Counted from the first letter of the stretch, positions 17,747-27,693 are shown. The stretch: 64,000 nt of DNA from Hugenholtzia roseola DSM 9546 (GCF_000422585.1 NZ_KE383880.1:190459-254458); one strand, 5' to 3'. The notes: generated by a model not told the origin, from the letters alone. A program made the numbers and translations.

Positions 17747-19366
17747 TTACATAGAGATTGGATAAGTGAAGATTACATCACCGATACCACCTACGTTTTC
17801 AACCTGATTTTGGAAGTTCATGCGCTGTACGCTCTTTACTTCAATAATCATACGGTCGCCGTCTTTTGCAGAAGCTGCCAAAGCTGCTACGCTGCCGCTA
17901 TCGCCACGAACGGTGATAGGTGCGCCTACAGGACGCTTGCCACGTGCCAAAGTTACGGTAAATTCAGCTACACGATAACGTGCATCTTTTGGTAAGAACT
18001 GTGCAAAACTTTGGTCGGCAACTGCTTTCACTGCAATAGTTTGAGGAGGAGGACCGCCAGTTTTCATATTCAACTTTACGACTTCAATGGCAGGCTTAGG
18101 CACAAGACGAACATTGAATTTTTTGTCGCCGATTTTGTTACCACCGCTTGATACGCCAATCGTAACCTCTTTGCCGTCAGGTACAATCGTAACCATACCC
18201 TTAGAAGCACCTTTGATAACGCTACCACCAGAAGCGGTGAAAGAAGGGTCATAAAGCGCACCTAAAGCAGGAACTTGAATGTTAAGCTCGTTGCCGCACT
18301 TCAAATAAAGTGCTTGAACAGAAGCAGACTGTACGTCGATAACAGGCTTTACAACGAAGTATTTTTCATCAACAGTCAAGGTAGTATCAATACCAGCAGC
18401 ATTTTTGATGGTGATAGAGCCTCTCCAAGACTTTTCAGAAACGCCTTCTTTGTTATAGTCGCCTGCGCTTGCCGTAAATTCAATTTTACCAATACCTGTG
18501 GCTTGGTCTACAGAAACACCACCGACACTTGAACTCATGGTAGGCTTTGCAGTAGTAGAAGAAGCAGAAACAAAAAGTTCGGCTTTGTACTTCGTACCTG
18601 CGGCTACGTATTTAGATTCTGCCGTAACCTTAGCACCTACTTGGTCAAACTTGAGAACAAAGCCACCAATTTTATTTTGTAGGGCTTTGATAGCGTCTGT
18701 TTCCACTTTCGCCACTTGGTTTTCCATTTGGCTTAATACCGCCAAAGAAGCTACCAAAGGTGTATTTTGGAAATTGATGCGCTGCCAATCCATACCATCA
18801 TATTTGGGATTTGTAGCAAACATAGGGTCTTCCTCTTTCTTTTTAGCAAGGGGAAGGTTATGTTTGATAGCGTTTGCAACTGTGGTATCAATTTTGGCAA
18901 CTTTTTCGCCAAAAGCGTTCATTTTGGCATCTAAGCCGTAAGCGATACCTGTACCGCCGTCGCCTTCACCCAACATGATACGATTGACGTTGTCATAGCC
19001 TTTTGCATCAGCATATTGTGTAGTGTCGTCTTCTAAACGACCACCAGACTCCTTAATCAAAGTTTCACGAATTGTCGCGAACTCTGCTAACATTTCAGAG
19101 GTAGCAGCCTGTACTTCTTGGGCTTTCTTAACCCAAATCATATCTTTTGGATTACCATTTTCGCTATTAACGACTTCGTTCATCGACTTAACGGTTAGAC
19201 CGTTAGTACGACGCGCTACATCGCGAGCTTCGCGCAAACTGGCATCAATAAAATAGAACTTTTCAAGAACCGTATTTTGCACCTGCAAGGCGAGAAGGGC
19301 GGTGAGTACGAGATACATCATACCCACCATTCGCTGCCTTGGGGTTTCTTTACCGCCTCCAGCCAT
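17747..19366 (-). CDS. gldM: Gliding motility / type IX secretion protein GldM
   Basis: 539-residue protein, the periplasmic shaft of the proton-driven gliding and type IX secretion motor. The N-terminus MAGGGKETPRQRMVGMMYLV leads into a single transmembrane helix (MVGMMYLVLTALLALQV), then FYFIDASLREARD and long periplasmic helical and beta domains, matching the single-pass topology of GldM. The length is near the usual ~515-525. It is transcribed with gldL, 72 bases apart, and followed by a terminator rather than by gldN. Confidence 0.95.
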   Translation of the reverse strand: MAGGGKETPRQRMVGMMYLVLTALLALQVQNTVLEKFYFIDASLREARDVARRTNGLTVKSMNEVVNSENGNPKDMIWVKKAQEVQAATSEMLAEFATIRETLIKESGGRLEDDTTQYADAKGYDNVNRIMLGEGDGGTGIAYGLDAKMNAFGEKVAKIDTTVANAIKHNLPLAKKKEEDPMFATNPKYDGMDWQRINFQNTPLVASLAVLSQMENQVAKVETDAIKALQNKIGGFVLKFDQVGAKVTAESKYVAAGTKYKAELFVSASSTTAKPTMSSSVGGVSVDQATGIGKIEFTASAGDYNKEGVSEKSWRGSITIKNAAGIDTTLTVDEKYFVVKPVIDVQSASVQALYLKCGNELNIQVPALGALYDPSFTASGGSVIKGASKGMVTIVPDGKEVTIGVSSGGNKIGDKKFNVRLVPKPAIEVVKLNMKTGGPPPQTIAVKAVADQSFAQFLPKDARYRVAEFTVTLARGKRPVGAPITVRGDSGSVAALAASAKDGDRMIIEVKSVQRMNFQNQVENVGGIGDVIFTYPISM

Positions 19367-19438
19367 ATTGGAATTGTGTTTTGAGAGTGAATGTCAAAAA
19401 TAAAGAGAGAATAAGGAAAGAAAAAACGGGTATGCAAC

Positions 19439-20254
19439 TTAGCCTTTCATAGCGGTAAGCATATTGCCGTAGACCTTGTTCAAAGTAGTAAGGTTTGAAG
19501 TAAGCTTGGTCATTTGCTCTTTGAAGAGTTGTGATTCCTTGCTTGCGTCTGCCATGTTTTCCATTGCCGCAGTAAGGTTAGAATAAAACTTATTCATCGC
19601 CTTTAAGTGGCTATTGGCATCTTTCAATTCCATTTCATACACTGCATTCAAACCTGCTAAGTTTTTAGTAATGGCTTGAACTTGGGTGTGATATTCCTTT
19701 GCTTCTTTTGCAGCATCTGCCATTGCGCCCATAGAGGCTACTGTTTTAGAGTAGGCTTCGTTTAGGCTTGAAAGCGATTGAGAAGCCTGTTTTACGCTAC
19801 CTGCATATTGGTTTGTGGCAGTAACGGCTTCAGAGATGTCTTTCATGCGTGAGGCAGTGTCGTTTAAAGACTGGATACCTTGTCCGAATTTTTTGAAAGC
19901 ATCTGCGCTAAGATTCGCTTCTGCCAACATCTTGTCAAGACCTGCTACGGCAGCTACTTCTTTGCCGTCGCTACCTTTGATAGGCTTCTTTGCAGCAGCC
20001 GCTTGCTCTGCCAATTCAGGATAAACACGCTCCCACTCATAGTGAGCAGCAGGCGGTTGAGCAGGCTCGAACACACCCATAAGGAAGATAACAGACTCTG
20101 TAATCAAACCTACGGTAAGCATCACACCTGCGCCAGGCCAGTGCATAATTTTAAAACACGCACCGAGTACAACGATTGCAGCACCCAAACTTGTCGCTTT
20201 GGGAACGATTACGCGATAAAACTTCTGAAGACCAGATTCTTTTTGATGAGCCAT
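19439..20254 (-). CDS. gldL: Gliding motility / type IX secretion protein GldL
   Basis: 271-residue inner-membrane stator-like partner of GldM. Two transmembrane helices: ATSLGAAIVVLGACFKIMHW and MLTVGLITESVIFLMGVF, the latter carrying the conserved membrane glutamate thought to act in proton passage, followed by EPAQPPAAHYEWERVYPEL, a GldL signature. The rest is a long cytoplasmic coiled coil with repeated SLNxxYxxxxAxM and MKxFYxNL patterns. First gene of the pair; gldK is not upstream: instead a ~990-base non-coding stretch separates it from mutS2. Confidence 0.96.
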   Translation of the reverse strand: MAHQKESGLQKFYRVIVPKATSLGAAIVVLGACFKIMHWPGAGVMLTVGLITESVIFLMGVFEPAQPPAAHYEWERVYPELAEQAAAAKKPIKGSDGKEVAAVAGLDKMLAEANLSADAFKKFGQGIQSLNDTASRMKDISEAVTATNQYAGSVKQASQSLSSLNEAYSKTVASMGAMADAAKEAKEYHTQVQAITKNLAGLNAVYEMELKDANSHLKAMNKFYSNLTAAMENMADASKESQLFKEQMTKLTSNLTTLNKVYGNMLTAMKG

Positions 20255-21241
20255 TGTTTAGCGTTTTTTTGAATGAGAGATTAAATGAATATAAAAGATT
20301 TAAGGTTTCGTTTGTAAGGTCAAATATTAGGATTTTTTTGCATAGATGCAAATTTTTAGGCTAATATTTGTCGAAATAAAATGCGTTTTTAACGTTTGCG
20401 CTTTGTTAGTGCCTGAAATTAAGGAGTTTGCGGAATTATTTTTTTTCGAGTTTTGGGCTTTTTTCCTTCGCCTTGTGGGGCGTTTGAAAAAGAGCGCGTT
20501 TTGATTCTGCAAAAGAGCCTTTCTTTCCAACTCTAACAATCGAGGGTTAAATTTGCAATAAAGATTTGAAACGTGCAAACCTTTGGGGCTTTTTTTCCAA
20601 AAAAACGCTAAAAAATAGACAAAAGGCGGTTCTGCCAAGGTAGAAAGTGCTATTTTTTAGGCTTTTGAGCGAATTTCTTTTGGTTAGATAGGATAGTATT
20701 CCTAAAAATAAAAAGCAGGTGCTTTCCAAAAATCCCGATAAGGTAGTGCGGTTTCTTCTTCGTACAAATCGCCTGACGTGCGCCTTTGTATCGCCTTTAC
20801 CGACGTTGTTGCCACACAAAAGAACCTCTTGTTCCTTTCAAACGGTTTTGATTTTACAAAAATTGGGACTTTTTACCTTTTTTCCTACTCAAAAAATAAC
20901 AGGTTTCGGTAAAGCCCCTATTAGTCGGGGTCAAAAGTATAAATAAATAGGTAAAAATCAAAAGGGAGAGCGTAAAAAAAAGCGGCAGAGGCAATTTTGC
21001 TCGGAAAACAGAAAACTCCCATCAAGTTCCCAATCCCAACCTCGATGGCGTTAAGTTCTGAAAAAAGCGTCGTATTTTTAGATTTGATACGAAATAAAAT
21101 TTGGTTTAGACCCAATTTTGAGCCTGAAAACGCTTTTTTTACTTTAATTTGAGGTAGGACAAGGTAATGCCTTGTCCCTACACGAACAAACAACTTTTAG
21201 AACTTAACACCACTATCCGAAAGAGCAAGGATTTTTATTTT
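20255..21241. other. Long non-coding region between mutS2 and gldL
   Basis: 987 bases, AT-rich, with no frame resembling a protein. It contains an element B copy at 21044-21214. The ~790 bases from 20255 to 21043 remain unexplained; no SRP RNA, tmRNA, 6S or RNase P signature could be recognised. It could hold the gldL promoter and leader. Confidence 0.5.
21044..21214. repeat. Element B copy with palindromic core, copy 4
   Basis: 171 bp with imperfect inverted ends (GTTAAGTTCT at 21050-21059, AGAACTTAAC at 21199-21208, then ACCACT). Inside: ACGAAATAAAATTTGG and the core GGACAAGGT-AAT-GCCTTGTCC (21157-21177) followed by CTACA. It aligns along its whole length with the copies at 35.1 and 52.1 kb, though more diverged. 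Confidence 0.8.
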
Positions 21242-23641
21242 TTAGAGTTCTACTAAGGTAATGCCCGCTCCGCCTCTATCGGCGTGTTCGTCTTTCATGT
21301 CGCGAATTTCCTTGTATTGGCGTAGCGTGTCGCGTACTACCTGCCTCAAAACGCCATTTCCTTTGCCATGCAAGATGCGCAGGTGCTTCTGATTGAGCAT
21401 CAGGGCTTCATCTAAAAAGGCTTCTACTTCAGCTTGGGCTTCTTCGGCACGCTTGCCTCTTAGGTCTAATTCGGGGGAAAAGTGCAGGACGCGCTCGTGC
21501 AGATTAGAGCCGATATTGGTTCGGATAGGCGTAGCAGTAGTATTGACGTAGGCTTTTTTATTGACTTTGAGGAGTTTTTTGAGGGCTACCGTCGTTTTGA
21601 GAACGCCCACCTGCACAACGGCATCTTTTCCACGTAGCTCGATGACCTCGCCTGCCGAACTCTGCCCCTGCAAGCGCACCCAATCGCCTACGCCGATTTC
21701 GCCCTCTATGGTATCGTCTTCTGTTGGCGTTTCGAGGGGTAGCTCTACTTCCTCTTCGCGCAGGGTCTGGTCTTGAAACTGTGCCAATTCTTTTCTCAAA
21801 AGTTTGGTGATTTCTTTTTCTGCCTGCCCTTCTTTGATAAGTCTGATGGTTTCTTCTATTTTCTGATTGGCTTGTTTGAGCAATAGCTTGGCTTCTTGCT
21901 TGGCTTCGTTGAGCATCTTTTTGCGGTTTGTGTCCAAATCGAGTTTCGCCTTTTCATACTCTTTGACCAATTTTTCGTACAAACGGTGCTTATTTTGGGC
22001 TTCCTGATTTTGGTGCATCAAGCGCGAATTTTGCTTTTCCAAACTGCGCAAGAGTTTTTCCATTTCTACCTGCTCATTTCCAACCTTAGAAGCGGCATTT
22101 TGCAAGACATCTTTGGGTAAGCCTATTTTTTTGGCAATCTCTAAGGCAAAAGAACTACCCGGTTTGCCCATTTCGAGTTGGAAAAGCGGCTCCATATTTT
22201 CCACATCAAAACGCATTGCCCCATTGACAATCGTAGGCAAACGCTCCGCCATAAGTTTGAGATTGGCATAGTGAGTCGTGATGACGGCAAAGACACGCTG
22301 CTTTTCTAATTGCTCCAAAATCGCCTCTGCAATGGCTGCCCCGATTTGTGGTTCTGTGCCTGTGCCAAACTCATCTATTAGACACAAAGACGATTTTTTG
22401 CCAAAAAAGAGCAACTTTTTCATATTGGTCAGATGCGAAGAATAGGTACTCAAATCGTTTTCCAACGACTGCTCATCACCAATATCTACAAAAATATCTT
22501 GGAAAATACCCATGCGCGAGCCTTCCTCCATTGGCACAAGCAAACCGCACTGATACATATATTGCACCAAACCTGTCATCTTCAAAGTAACGGATTTTCC
22601 ACCTGCATTAGGACCTGAAATAAGCAAGATGCGTTTGTGTCCATCGAGGGTAATGGTGTGTGGCACAACCGCCTTGTTTTGCTTCTGGTAAGATAAAAGT
22701 AACAAGGGGTGATAGGCTTTGTGCCATTTGATAAGCGGACGATTTTCGAAATGTGGATTTAAAGCCTGCATCTTGACCGCTAATCGCGCCTTTGCCCGTA
22801 CAAAATCTATGTGTGCCAAAAAAGAATACGCATGGGTAAGCACGCCCAAATAAGGGCGGATTTCGTTGGTCAGAGCCGTTAGAATCCGAATAATCTCACG
22901 CTTTTCCTGATTGGTGAGCTGTTTGATGTCGTTATTGAGGTCTATAATTTCTTCGGGTTCGATAAAAACGGTCTGCCCAGTGGCGGAGGAATCGTGAATA
23001 ATCCCCTTTACCTGTTTTCTATATTCTGTCTTGACGGGAATGACCATTCGCCCTTCGCGCAGCGTAATTTCTACATCATCTTTGGTATAATCCTGACTTT
23101 TTGCATTTTTCAAAATCTGCTCGATGCGCTTTCGCAAAAAGGCTTGTGTGCGGATAATCTCCTGCCTGATTTTCTGTAATTCGGGCGAGGCATTGCTTCT
23201 AAGCCTGCCTTGGTCGTCTATCACACGCGCCAGTGCCTCCAAAATTTGATACGGCACTTCCACTTCGGCACACAAAGCACGCAAGCGCGGAAATTCCTCT
23301 TGGGGCTGCCGCTTGATAAGGCGCACCGTTTGGTAAAGGGTAGTAAGTGAGTTTTTTAGGTCGGCAAATTCCGCTTCGGTTAGGAAATTGTTTTCTATCG
23401 CGGCTTTCTGCAAATATGCCGATACATCGAGGTAGTAGCCTTCGGGCGGATTCTCATTTAAAGTAATCAATTTGACAAACTCTGCCGTTTCCTCTGTACT
23501 TTTGGCAATTTCGACATAGTCGGTAGAAAAAGACATTTGAGCGACCAACTCTCTGCCCATTGTGCCTTGACATTCTTCCTTTAAAAGCGTCCTTATTTTA
23601 TCGAAACCTAACTTGGGTTCTATATTATCGGGGTAAATCAT
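21242..23641 (-). CDS. mutS2: Endonuclease MutS2
   Basis: 799-residue MutS paralogue that in known cases suppresses homologous recombination or acts on collided ribosomes; it lacks the MutS1 mismatch-recognition domain. Layout: N-terminal core/lever helices (EAEFADLKNSLTTLYQ), GREGRMVIPV-type clamp sequence (TLREGRMVIPVKTEYR), ATPase with Walker A GPNAGGKS (about 338-345) and Walker B LCLIDEFGTGTEP, a coiled coil around 530-620, a KOW-like segment, and a C-terminal Smr nuclease domain (LDLRGKRAEEAQ, LRILHGKGNGVLR). All parts are intact. It stands alone on the minus strand. Confidence 0.97.
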   Translation of the reverse strand: MIYPDNIEPKLGFDKIRTLLKEECQGTMGRELVAQMSFSTDYVEIAKSTEETAEFVKLITLNENPPEGYYLDVSAYLQKAAIENNFLTEAEFADLKNSLTTLYQTVRLIKRQPQEEFPRLRALCAEVEVPYQILEALARVIDDQGRLRSNASPELQKIRQEIIRTQAFLRKRIEQILKNAKSQDYTKDDVEITLREGRMVIPVKTEYRKQVKGIIHDSSATGQTVFIEPEEIIDLNNDIKQLTNQEKREIIRILTALTNEIRPYLGVLTHAYSFLAHIDFVRAKARLAVKMQALNPHFENRPLIKWHKAYHPLLLLSYQKQNKAVVPHTITLDGHKRILLISGPNAGGKSVTLKMTGLVQYMYQCGLLVPMEEGSRMGIFQDIFVDIGDEQSLENDLSTYSSHLTNMKKLLFFGKKSSLCLIDEFGTGTEPQIGAAIAEAILEQLEKQRVFAVITTHYANLKLMAERLPTIVNGAMRFDVENMEPLFQLEMGKPGSSFALEIAKKIGLPKDVLQNAASKVGNEQVEMEKLLRSLEKQNSRLMHQNQEAQNKHRLYEKLVKEYEKAKLDLDTNRKKMLNEAKQEAKLLLKQANQKIEETIRLIKEGQAEKEITKLLRKELAQFQDQTLREEEVELPLETPTEDDTIEGEIGVGDWVRLQGQSSAGEVIELRGKDAVVQVGVLKTTVALKKLLKVNKKAYVNTTATPIRTNIGSNLHERVLHFSPELDLRGKRAEEAQAEVEAFLDEALMLNQKHLRILHGKGNGVLRQVVRDTLRQYKEIRDMKDEHADRGGAGITLVEL

Positions 23642-23753
23642 TGTATCGTGCTATGAAGTGGAAAAGAGGTGAAAGGTTTGAAGGTTATAGTTTGAAAGAC
23701 AAACACAGTTGGGCGCAAATAGGTTCAAAAATCTGACAAAACCCTAACATGAA

Positions 23754-23782
23754 GCAAGGACAAGGGGCTGCCTTGTCCTTGC
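23754..23782. repeat. Palindromic core repeat, copy 5
   Basis: GCAAGGACAAGG (23754-23765) pairs with CCTTGTCCTTGC (23771-23782), a perfect 12-bp stem. It is a variant of the dispersed core with the loop shifted. It lies after the E1 fusion gene, but no T run follows on the minus strand, so terminator activity is uncertain. Confidence 0.7.
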
Positions 23783-23823
23783 TATTTCACAATACCGCCT
23801 ATGCAACACCCACAGAATCAGCA

Positions 23824-25848
23824 CTAAAACGCCAAGAGTTTTTCTAATTTCGCCTTAAAACGGCTTTCGGGTAGAAAGTTTTTCTCTAATTCAGGGGCAA
23901 AAGGCACAGCCGTATCTAAACTTCCCTCACGCATGACAGGCGCGTCGAGGTATTGGAAAAGATTTTCTGCTATCCAAGCCGCAATTTCGCCGCCGATACC
24001 GCCCGTAAGGGTATCTTCGTGCAGAATAATTGCCTTGCCTGTCTTCTTGACCGATTCGCTAACTGCCTGCGTATCCCAAGGCAAAAGCGTGCGCAAATCC
24101 ACAATATCTGCCGAAATGCCTAATTCTTCCACTGCCTTTTTTGCCCAATGCACGCCCATGCCGTAAGTGATGATAGAAACATCTTCGCCTTCGGTTACAA
24201 AATTTGCCTTTCCGATTTGTAGGGTATAATAATCGTCATGCACCTCTTCGGAAATGGCGCGGTAGAGTGCCTTGTGTTCGAAAAAGATGATAGGATTTGG
24301 GTCTTCAATCGCTGCATTGAGCAACCCTTTGGCATCATAGGGCGAAGAAGGATAGACTACCTTCAAACCGGGCGTATGGAAAAACCACGCTTCATTCGAT
24401 TGAGAGTGAAAAGGTCCCGCTGCCACGCCTGCACCTGTCGGCATGCGCACCACCACGTCGGCATTTTGTCCCCAGCGGTAGTGGAGTTTTGCCAAATTAT
24501 TGACAATCTGATTAAAACCACAGGTAACAAAGTCGGCAAACTGCATTTCTACCATCGCCTTCCAGCCTTTGATAGAAAGCCCTAATCCTGCTCCGATAAT
24601 TGCCGATTCGCAAAGGGGCGTATTGCGGACGCGCTCTCTGCCAAATTTATCTACAAAACCGTCTGTAATTTTGAAAACGCCGCCATACTCGGCAATATCC
24701 TGCCCCATCAAAACCAAATTGGGGTAGCGTTCCATGCTCTGTCTTAGGGCTTCGGAAATGGCATCTACAAAACGCTTCTTGCTGGTCTGATTGCTGATAG
24801 GCGCAATCAATTCCTGCTCATAAGGGGCGTACATGTCGGCGATTTCTTCCTCGCTGCTCGGCTCTATCTTGGGCTGTGCCAAAGCGCGTTCCAAAGCCTG
24901 ATAAATTTCCTCTTGCATCTCTTGGCGAATTTGCTCTACCTGCGCTTGGGTCAGGATTCCTTCTGCCAAAAGATAGTTTTCGTAGTTTTCGAGGGGGTCT
25001 TTCTTTTTCCACTCCTCGAAAAGCTCTTGGGGAACATATTTTGTACCCGAAGCCTCCTCATGCCCACGCATGCGGAAGGTAAGTGCCTCAAAAAGAATAG
25101 GTTGCGGCGTTTCGCGCATCTCTTCGGCTAAGGTGCGGACGGCGTGATAGACCTCCAAAATGTTGTTGCCATCTACCTGCATGGTGCGCATGCCATAGCC
25201 AATTCCCTTATCTATAAACTGCTTGCAGGCAAACTGCTCGCGGCTTGGCGTAGAAAGTCCGTATCCATTGTTTTCTACCACAAAAATTACAGGCAGATTC
25301 CAAACCGCTGCCACATTCAGAGCCTCATGAAATTCGCCTTCGGAAGTGCCGCCGTCGCCTGTAAAAGCAACCGTAATGCGCGGTCTTTTTTCTAAAATAT
25401 CAGCTAAGGCAATGCCATTGGCAAGCGAAAGTTGGGGACCTAAATGCGAAATCATACCTACGATATGATGGTCATTTGTACCAAAGTGAAAGGAACGGTC
25501 TCTGCCTTTGGTAAAACCCTCTTTTTTGCCCTGAAATTGGGCGAAAAGTTTTTCTAAATGCAAACCACGCGAGGTAAAAAGTCCTAAGTTGCGGTGCAAA
25601 GGAAATAGGTACTCATCTCTGCCGATAGCCTCTGCAATGCCGACAGAAATCGCTTCCTGTCCCATTCCCGAAAACCACTTGCTAATTTTACCCTGACGCA
25701 AGGCAATCAGCATGCGCTCTTCGATAAGACGCGGTTTGAGAAGGGCTTTATAGAGATGCAGCAAGGTATCATTACTATATTCATAACGATTGAAGACCAT
25801 GCCGTTGTCAGATTCCGATTGTAGGGCGAGTTCTAAGGGTGTAGGCAT
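23824..25848 (-). CDS. 2-oxoacid dehydrogenase E1, fused alpha-beta subunits
   Basis: 674-residue thiamine-diphosphate enzyme joining E1-alpha (about 1-330) and E1-beta (about 350-674) in one chain, as in many Bacteroidota branched-chain 2-oxoacid dehydrogenases. Alpha part: GMGQEAISVGIAEAI, HFGTNDHHIVGMISHLGPQL and ThDP motif GDGGTSEGEFHEALN to ENNGYGLST. Beta part: LMGQDIAEYGGVFKITDG, NTPLCESAIIGAGLGLSIKG and FEHKALYR. The start MPTPLELAL at 25848 is favoured over an upstream ATG at 26040 whose 64 extra residues are unlike the family. Substrate is most likely branched-chain 2-oxoacids (inference). No E2/E3 gene is adjacent. Confidence 0.9.
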   Translation of the reverse strand: MPTPLELALQSESDNGMVFNRYEYSNDTLLHLYKALLKPRLIEERMLIALRQGKISKWFSGMGQEAISVGIAEAIGRDEYLFPLHRNLGLFTSRGLHLEKLFAQFQGKKEGFTKGRDRSFHFGTNDHHIVGMISHLGPQLSLANGIALADILEKRPRITVAFTGDGGTSEGEFHEALNVAAVWNLPVIFVVENNGYGLSTPSREQFACKQFIDKGIGYGMRTMQVDGNNILEVYHAVRTLAEEMRETPQPILFEALTFRMRGHEEASGTKYVPQELFEEWKKKDPLENYENYLLAEGILTQAQVEQIRQEMQEEIYQALERALAQPKIEPSSEEEIADMYAPYEQELIAPISNQTSKKRFVDAISEALRQSMERYPNLVLMGQDIAEYGGVFKITDGFVDKFGRERVRNTPLCESAIIGAGLGLSIKGWKAMVEMQFADFVTCGFNQIVNNLAKLHYRWGQNADVVVRMPTGAGVAAGPFHSQSNEAWFFHTPGLKVVYPSSPYDAKGLLNAAIEDPNPIIFFEHKALYRAISEEVHDDYYTLQIGKANFVTEGEDVSIITYGMGVHWAKKAVEELGISADIVDLRTLLPWDTQAVSESVKKTGKAIILHEDTLTGGIGGEIAAWIAENLFQYLDAPVMREGSLDTAVPFAPELEKNFLPESRFKAKLEKLLAF

Positions 25849-26096
25849 ATAGGCGTGTGTGAAATTGCGTGTGTAATTGGGTAAAGATGAGGGAAAAGCG
25901 AAAAGTAATGCGCCTCTCTTTGGCAGATAGCCCACCAAAAGCAAAATAAAGAGAAGCCCTGCTTTTCCACCACAAAATTGCAAAAAAAAAGGCAACCCAC
26001 AAAACTTTTGACCCCAAAACCGATGCAATGTAAAACGCAAAGGGGCATAAGGTCGAGTTTTGTGGCAAATCTTGCCTTTTCAGATTTGAAAGCGTT

Positions 26097-26129
26097 AAAC
26101 CCTAAGGGTCTTGAAGACCCTTAGGGTTT
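26097..26129. terminator. Perfect hairpin between porin and E1 fusion genes
   Basis: AAACCCTAAGGGTC pairs exactly with GACCCTTAGGGTTT around loop TTGA, a 14-bp stem. It lies 35 bases beyond the stop of the porin gene (minus strand) and before the E1 fusion start, so it most likely ends the cytochrome-porin transcript, although the T run is weak. Confidence 0.65.
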
Positions 26130-26163
26130 GAACCTCATAACTATCCCTACAAGGACGAGCGTC

Positions 26164-27645
26164 TTACCTGCCAAAATGATAGTTTAGCACAAAATTAAAA
26201 TTGGTCATATTGACTTTATTAAACACAAATCTCAAATCCTGATACGTTTCGCCTGCCCTGCTTTTATGTACGATAAGAAGTTGTGATTCAAGCCCTTGTA
26301 AGAATTTGTGGAATTTATAGCGAAGGTCTAAATTAAATTGATGGTAGGAAGGCATGCCGTATTTATTGAGGCGAAAGTTGCGCACATCGGGCAGTTGGTA
26401 ATAGCCATATCCTACCGAAAAAATAAACTTTTTGTTCCACCAAATCGAGCGATAATTGACCGTAGCCGCCTGCACGTCGCCCAAACCCTCGTTGCGCTCA
26501 CGCGGCAGGAAGGTATAAAAAGGGTCGCGCCCCCATTCACGCGGCGCAAGAAAGCGTCCGTCTTTGGTGATGCGCGAATAGTTAAAAGTTAGGGTATGAT
26601 TTTGATATGCCAGACCGATTCTGCCACTAAAAACCTGTGCCTTTTTTTGCCCTTCGTAATAGGCTAATTCAGGGTTTTGATTGCCACCCTGCCCTACTTT
26701 GTTTTGCAAATGATATTGAAAGCCAAAAATAGGCGTAGGGCTATTTTTCTTTTTGGGCAAATATTCTACCTGCAAAAGAGCCGTATTGAAGATGTTTTCT
26801 ACATACTGATTAAAAAGACGCAATTCCAAGCCTTTGAGCGGTCTGTACTGCAAATCGCCATAAAAGATACCCTTCGAGTGCTGATGCTCAAAATAATCGT
26901 TGCGCTTGCCGTCGGTGCGCACGCCTTGTGGATACAGCCCTATTGTATGCCCAACGTGTGCAAATTTTACGGTACTGCGCGGCGAAAGTCCCCAAAGATA
27001 TGCCACTTCGAGTTCTAATTTGAGCTTGACAGGTGCAAATTTAAAAAGCACGCCTTCTTGAATGGTAGGGCGCATGCGTCCGTCTTGGGGGTTGATGTAG
27101 GGCGTATTCAAGACCAATCTGCCCACCTGTGCCGAAAAAGATTTGTAGTCGTAGGCTACATAAAGTTCTTCTAAACGGTCTAAATCGGTCTTGTTTTGCG
27201 GATTTTCTATGTCAAAAAGCCCAATTTCATAGCGATTAGGCATACCACCTGCCTGTTCTTCACGCGCCTGCATGTCGCTCGAAAAGAGATTGAAAATGAA
27301 AAAGCCCCCTGCGCCTACATGAAAGCCATGCCAGTGGCGACTTTTGTAGTGCATACCCGCCCCGATGCCGTTGGCGTAGGAATCGAGCAGGTCGCCCTGA
27401 TTGAAGGTTGCCATAAAAAAGTTTCTAAATTTTACTTCAAAATGCCCTTTTTTGAGCGCGTTTTGCAGCGTCTTTTCCTCCAAAGTATCGCAATAAGTAG
27501 GCTTTTCATAGCTCTGTGCGGCAAAAGGAAAATGAGGGTCAGGCTTTTCTAAGCGGCTCGAATCCTGTTGCGCTTTTGCACTTAGGCTTAGAAAAAGAAA
27601 AAAGAGTGGAAAAAAAATGTTTTTGGGGTAAAACAAAGTAGGCAT
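26164..27645 (-). CDS. OprD-like outer membrane porin
   Basis: 493 residues. A signal peptide (FFPLFFLFLSLSAKAQ) is followed by a barrel: alternating aromatic strands, the OprD-family phrase RLEELYVAYDYKSFSAQVGRLV and NTPYINPQDGRMRPTIQEGV, and a terminal strand ending in FNFVLNYHFGR, with aromatic residues near the C-terminus as outer-membrane barrels have. Transcribed from the same strand just after the diheme cytochrome gene (48 bases apart), so a joint role such as supplying the cytochrome with a small anion is plausible but inferred. Substrate unknown; an alginate-export-type porin is an alternative. Confidence 0.75.
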   Translation of the reverse strand: MPTLFYPKNIFFPLFFLFLSLSAKAQQDSSRLEKPDPHFPFAAQSYEKPTYCDTLEEKTLQNALKKGHFEVKFRNFFMATFNQGDLLDSYANGIGAGMHYKSRHWHGFHVGAGGFFIFNLFSSDMQAREEQAGGMPNRYEIGLFDIENPQNKTDLDRLEELYVAYDYKSFSAQVGRLVLNTPYINPQDGRMRPTIQEGVLFKFAPVKLKLELEVAYLWGLSPRSTVKFAHVGHTIGLYPQGVRTDGKRNDYFEHQHSKGIFYGDLQYRPLKGLELRLFNQYVENIFNTALLQVEYLPKKKNSPTPIFGFQYHLQNKVGQGGNQNPELAYYEGQKKAQVFSGRIGLAYQNHTLTFNYSRITKDGRFLAPREWGRDPFYTFLPRERNEGLGDVQAATVNYRSIWWNKKFIFSVGYGYYQLPDVRNFRLNKYGMPSYHQFNLDLRYKFHKFLQGLESQLLIVHKSRAGETYQDLRFVFNKVNMTNFNFVLNYHFGR

Positions 27646-27693
27646 GCCGTTTGGGTCTGATTTGAATTTTTAAATTGATTGAAAGGCTAAATT

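Noticed and set aside
20327-20819. Small genes upstream of gldL
   Set aside because: Two overlapping minus-strand frames rich in Lys/Arg/Phe with no conserved motif or promoter; more likely non-coding.
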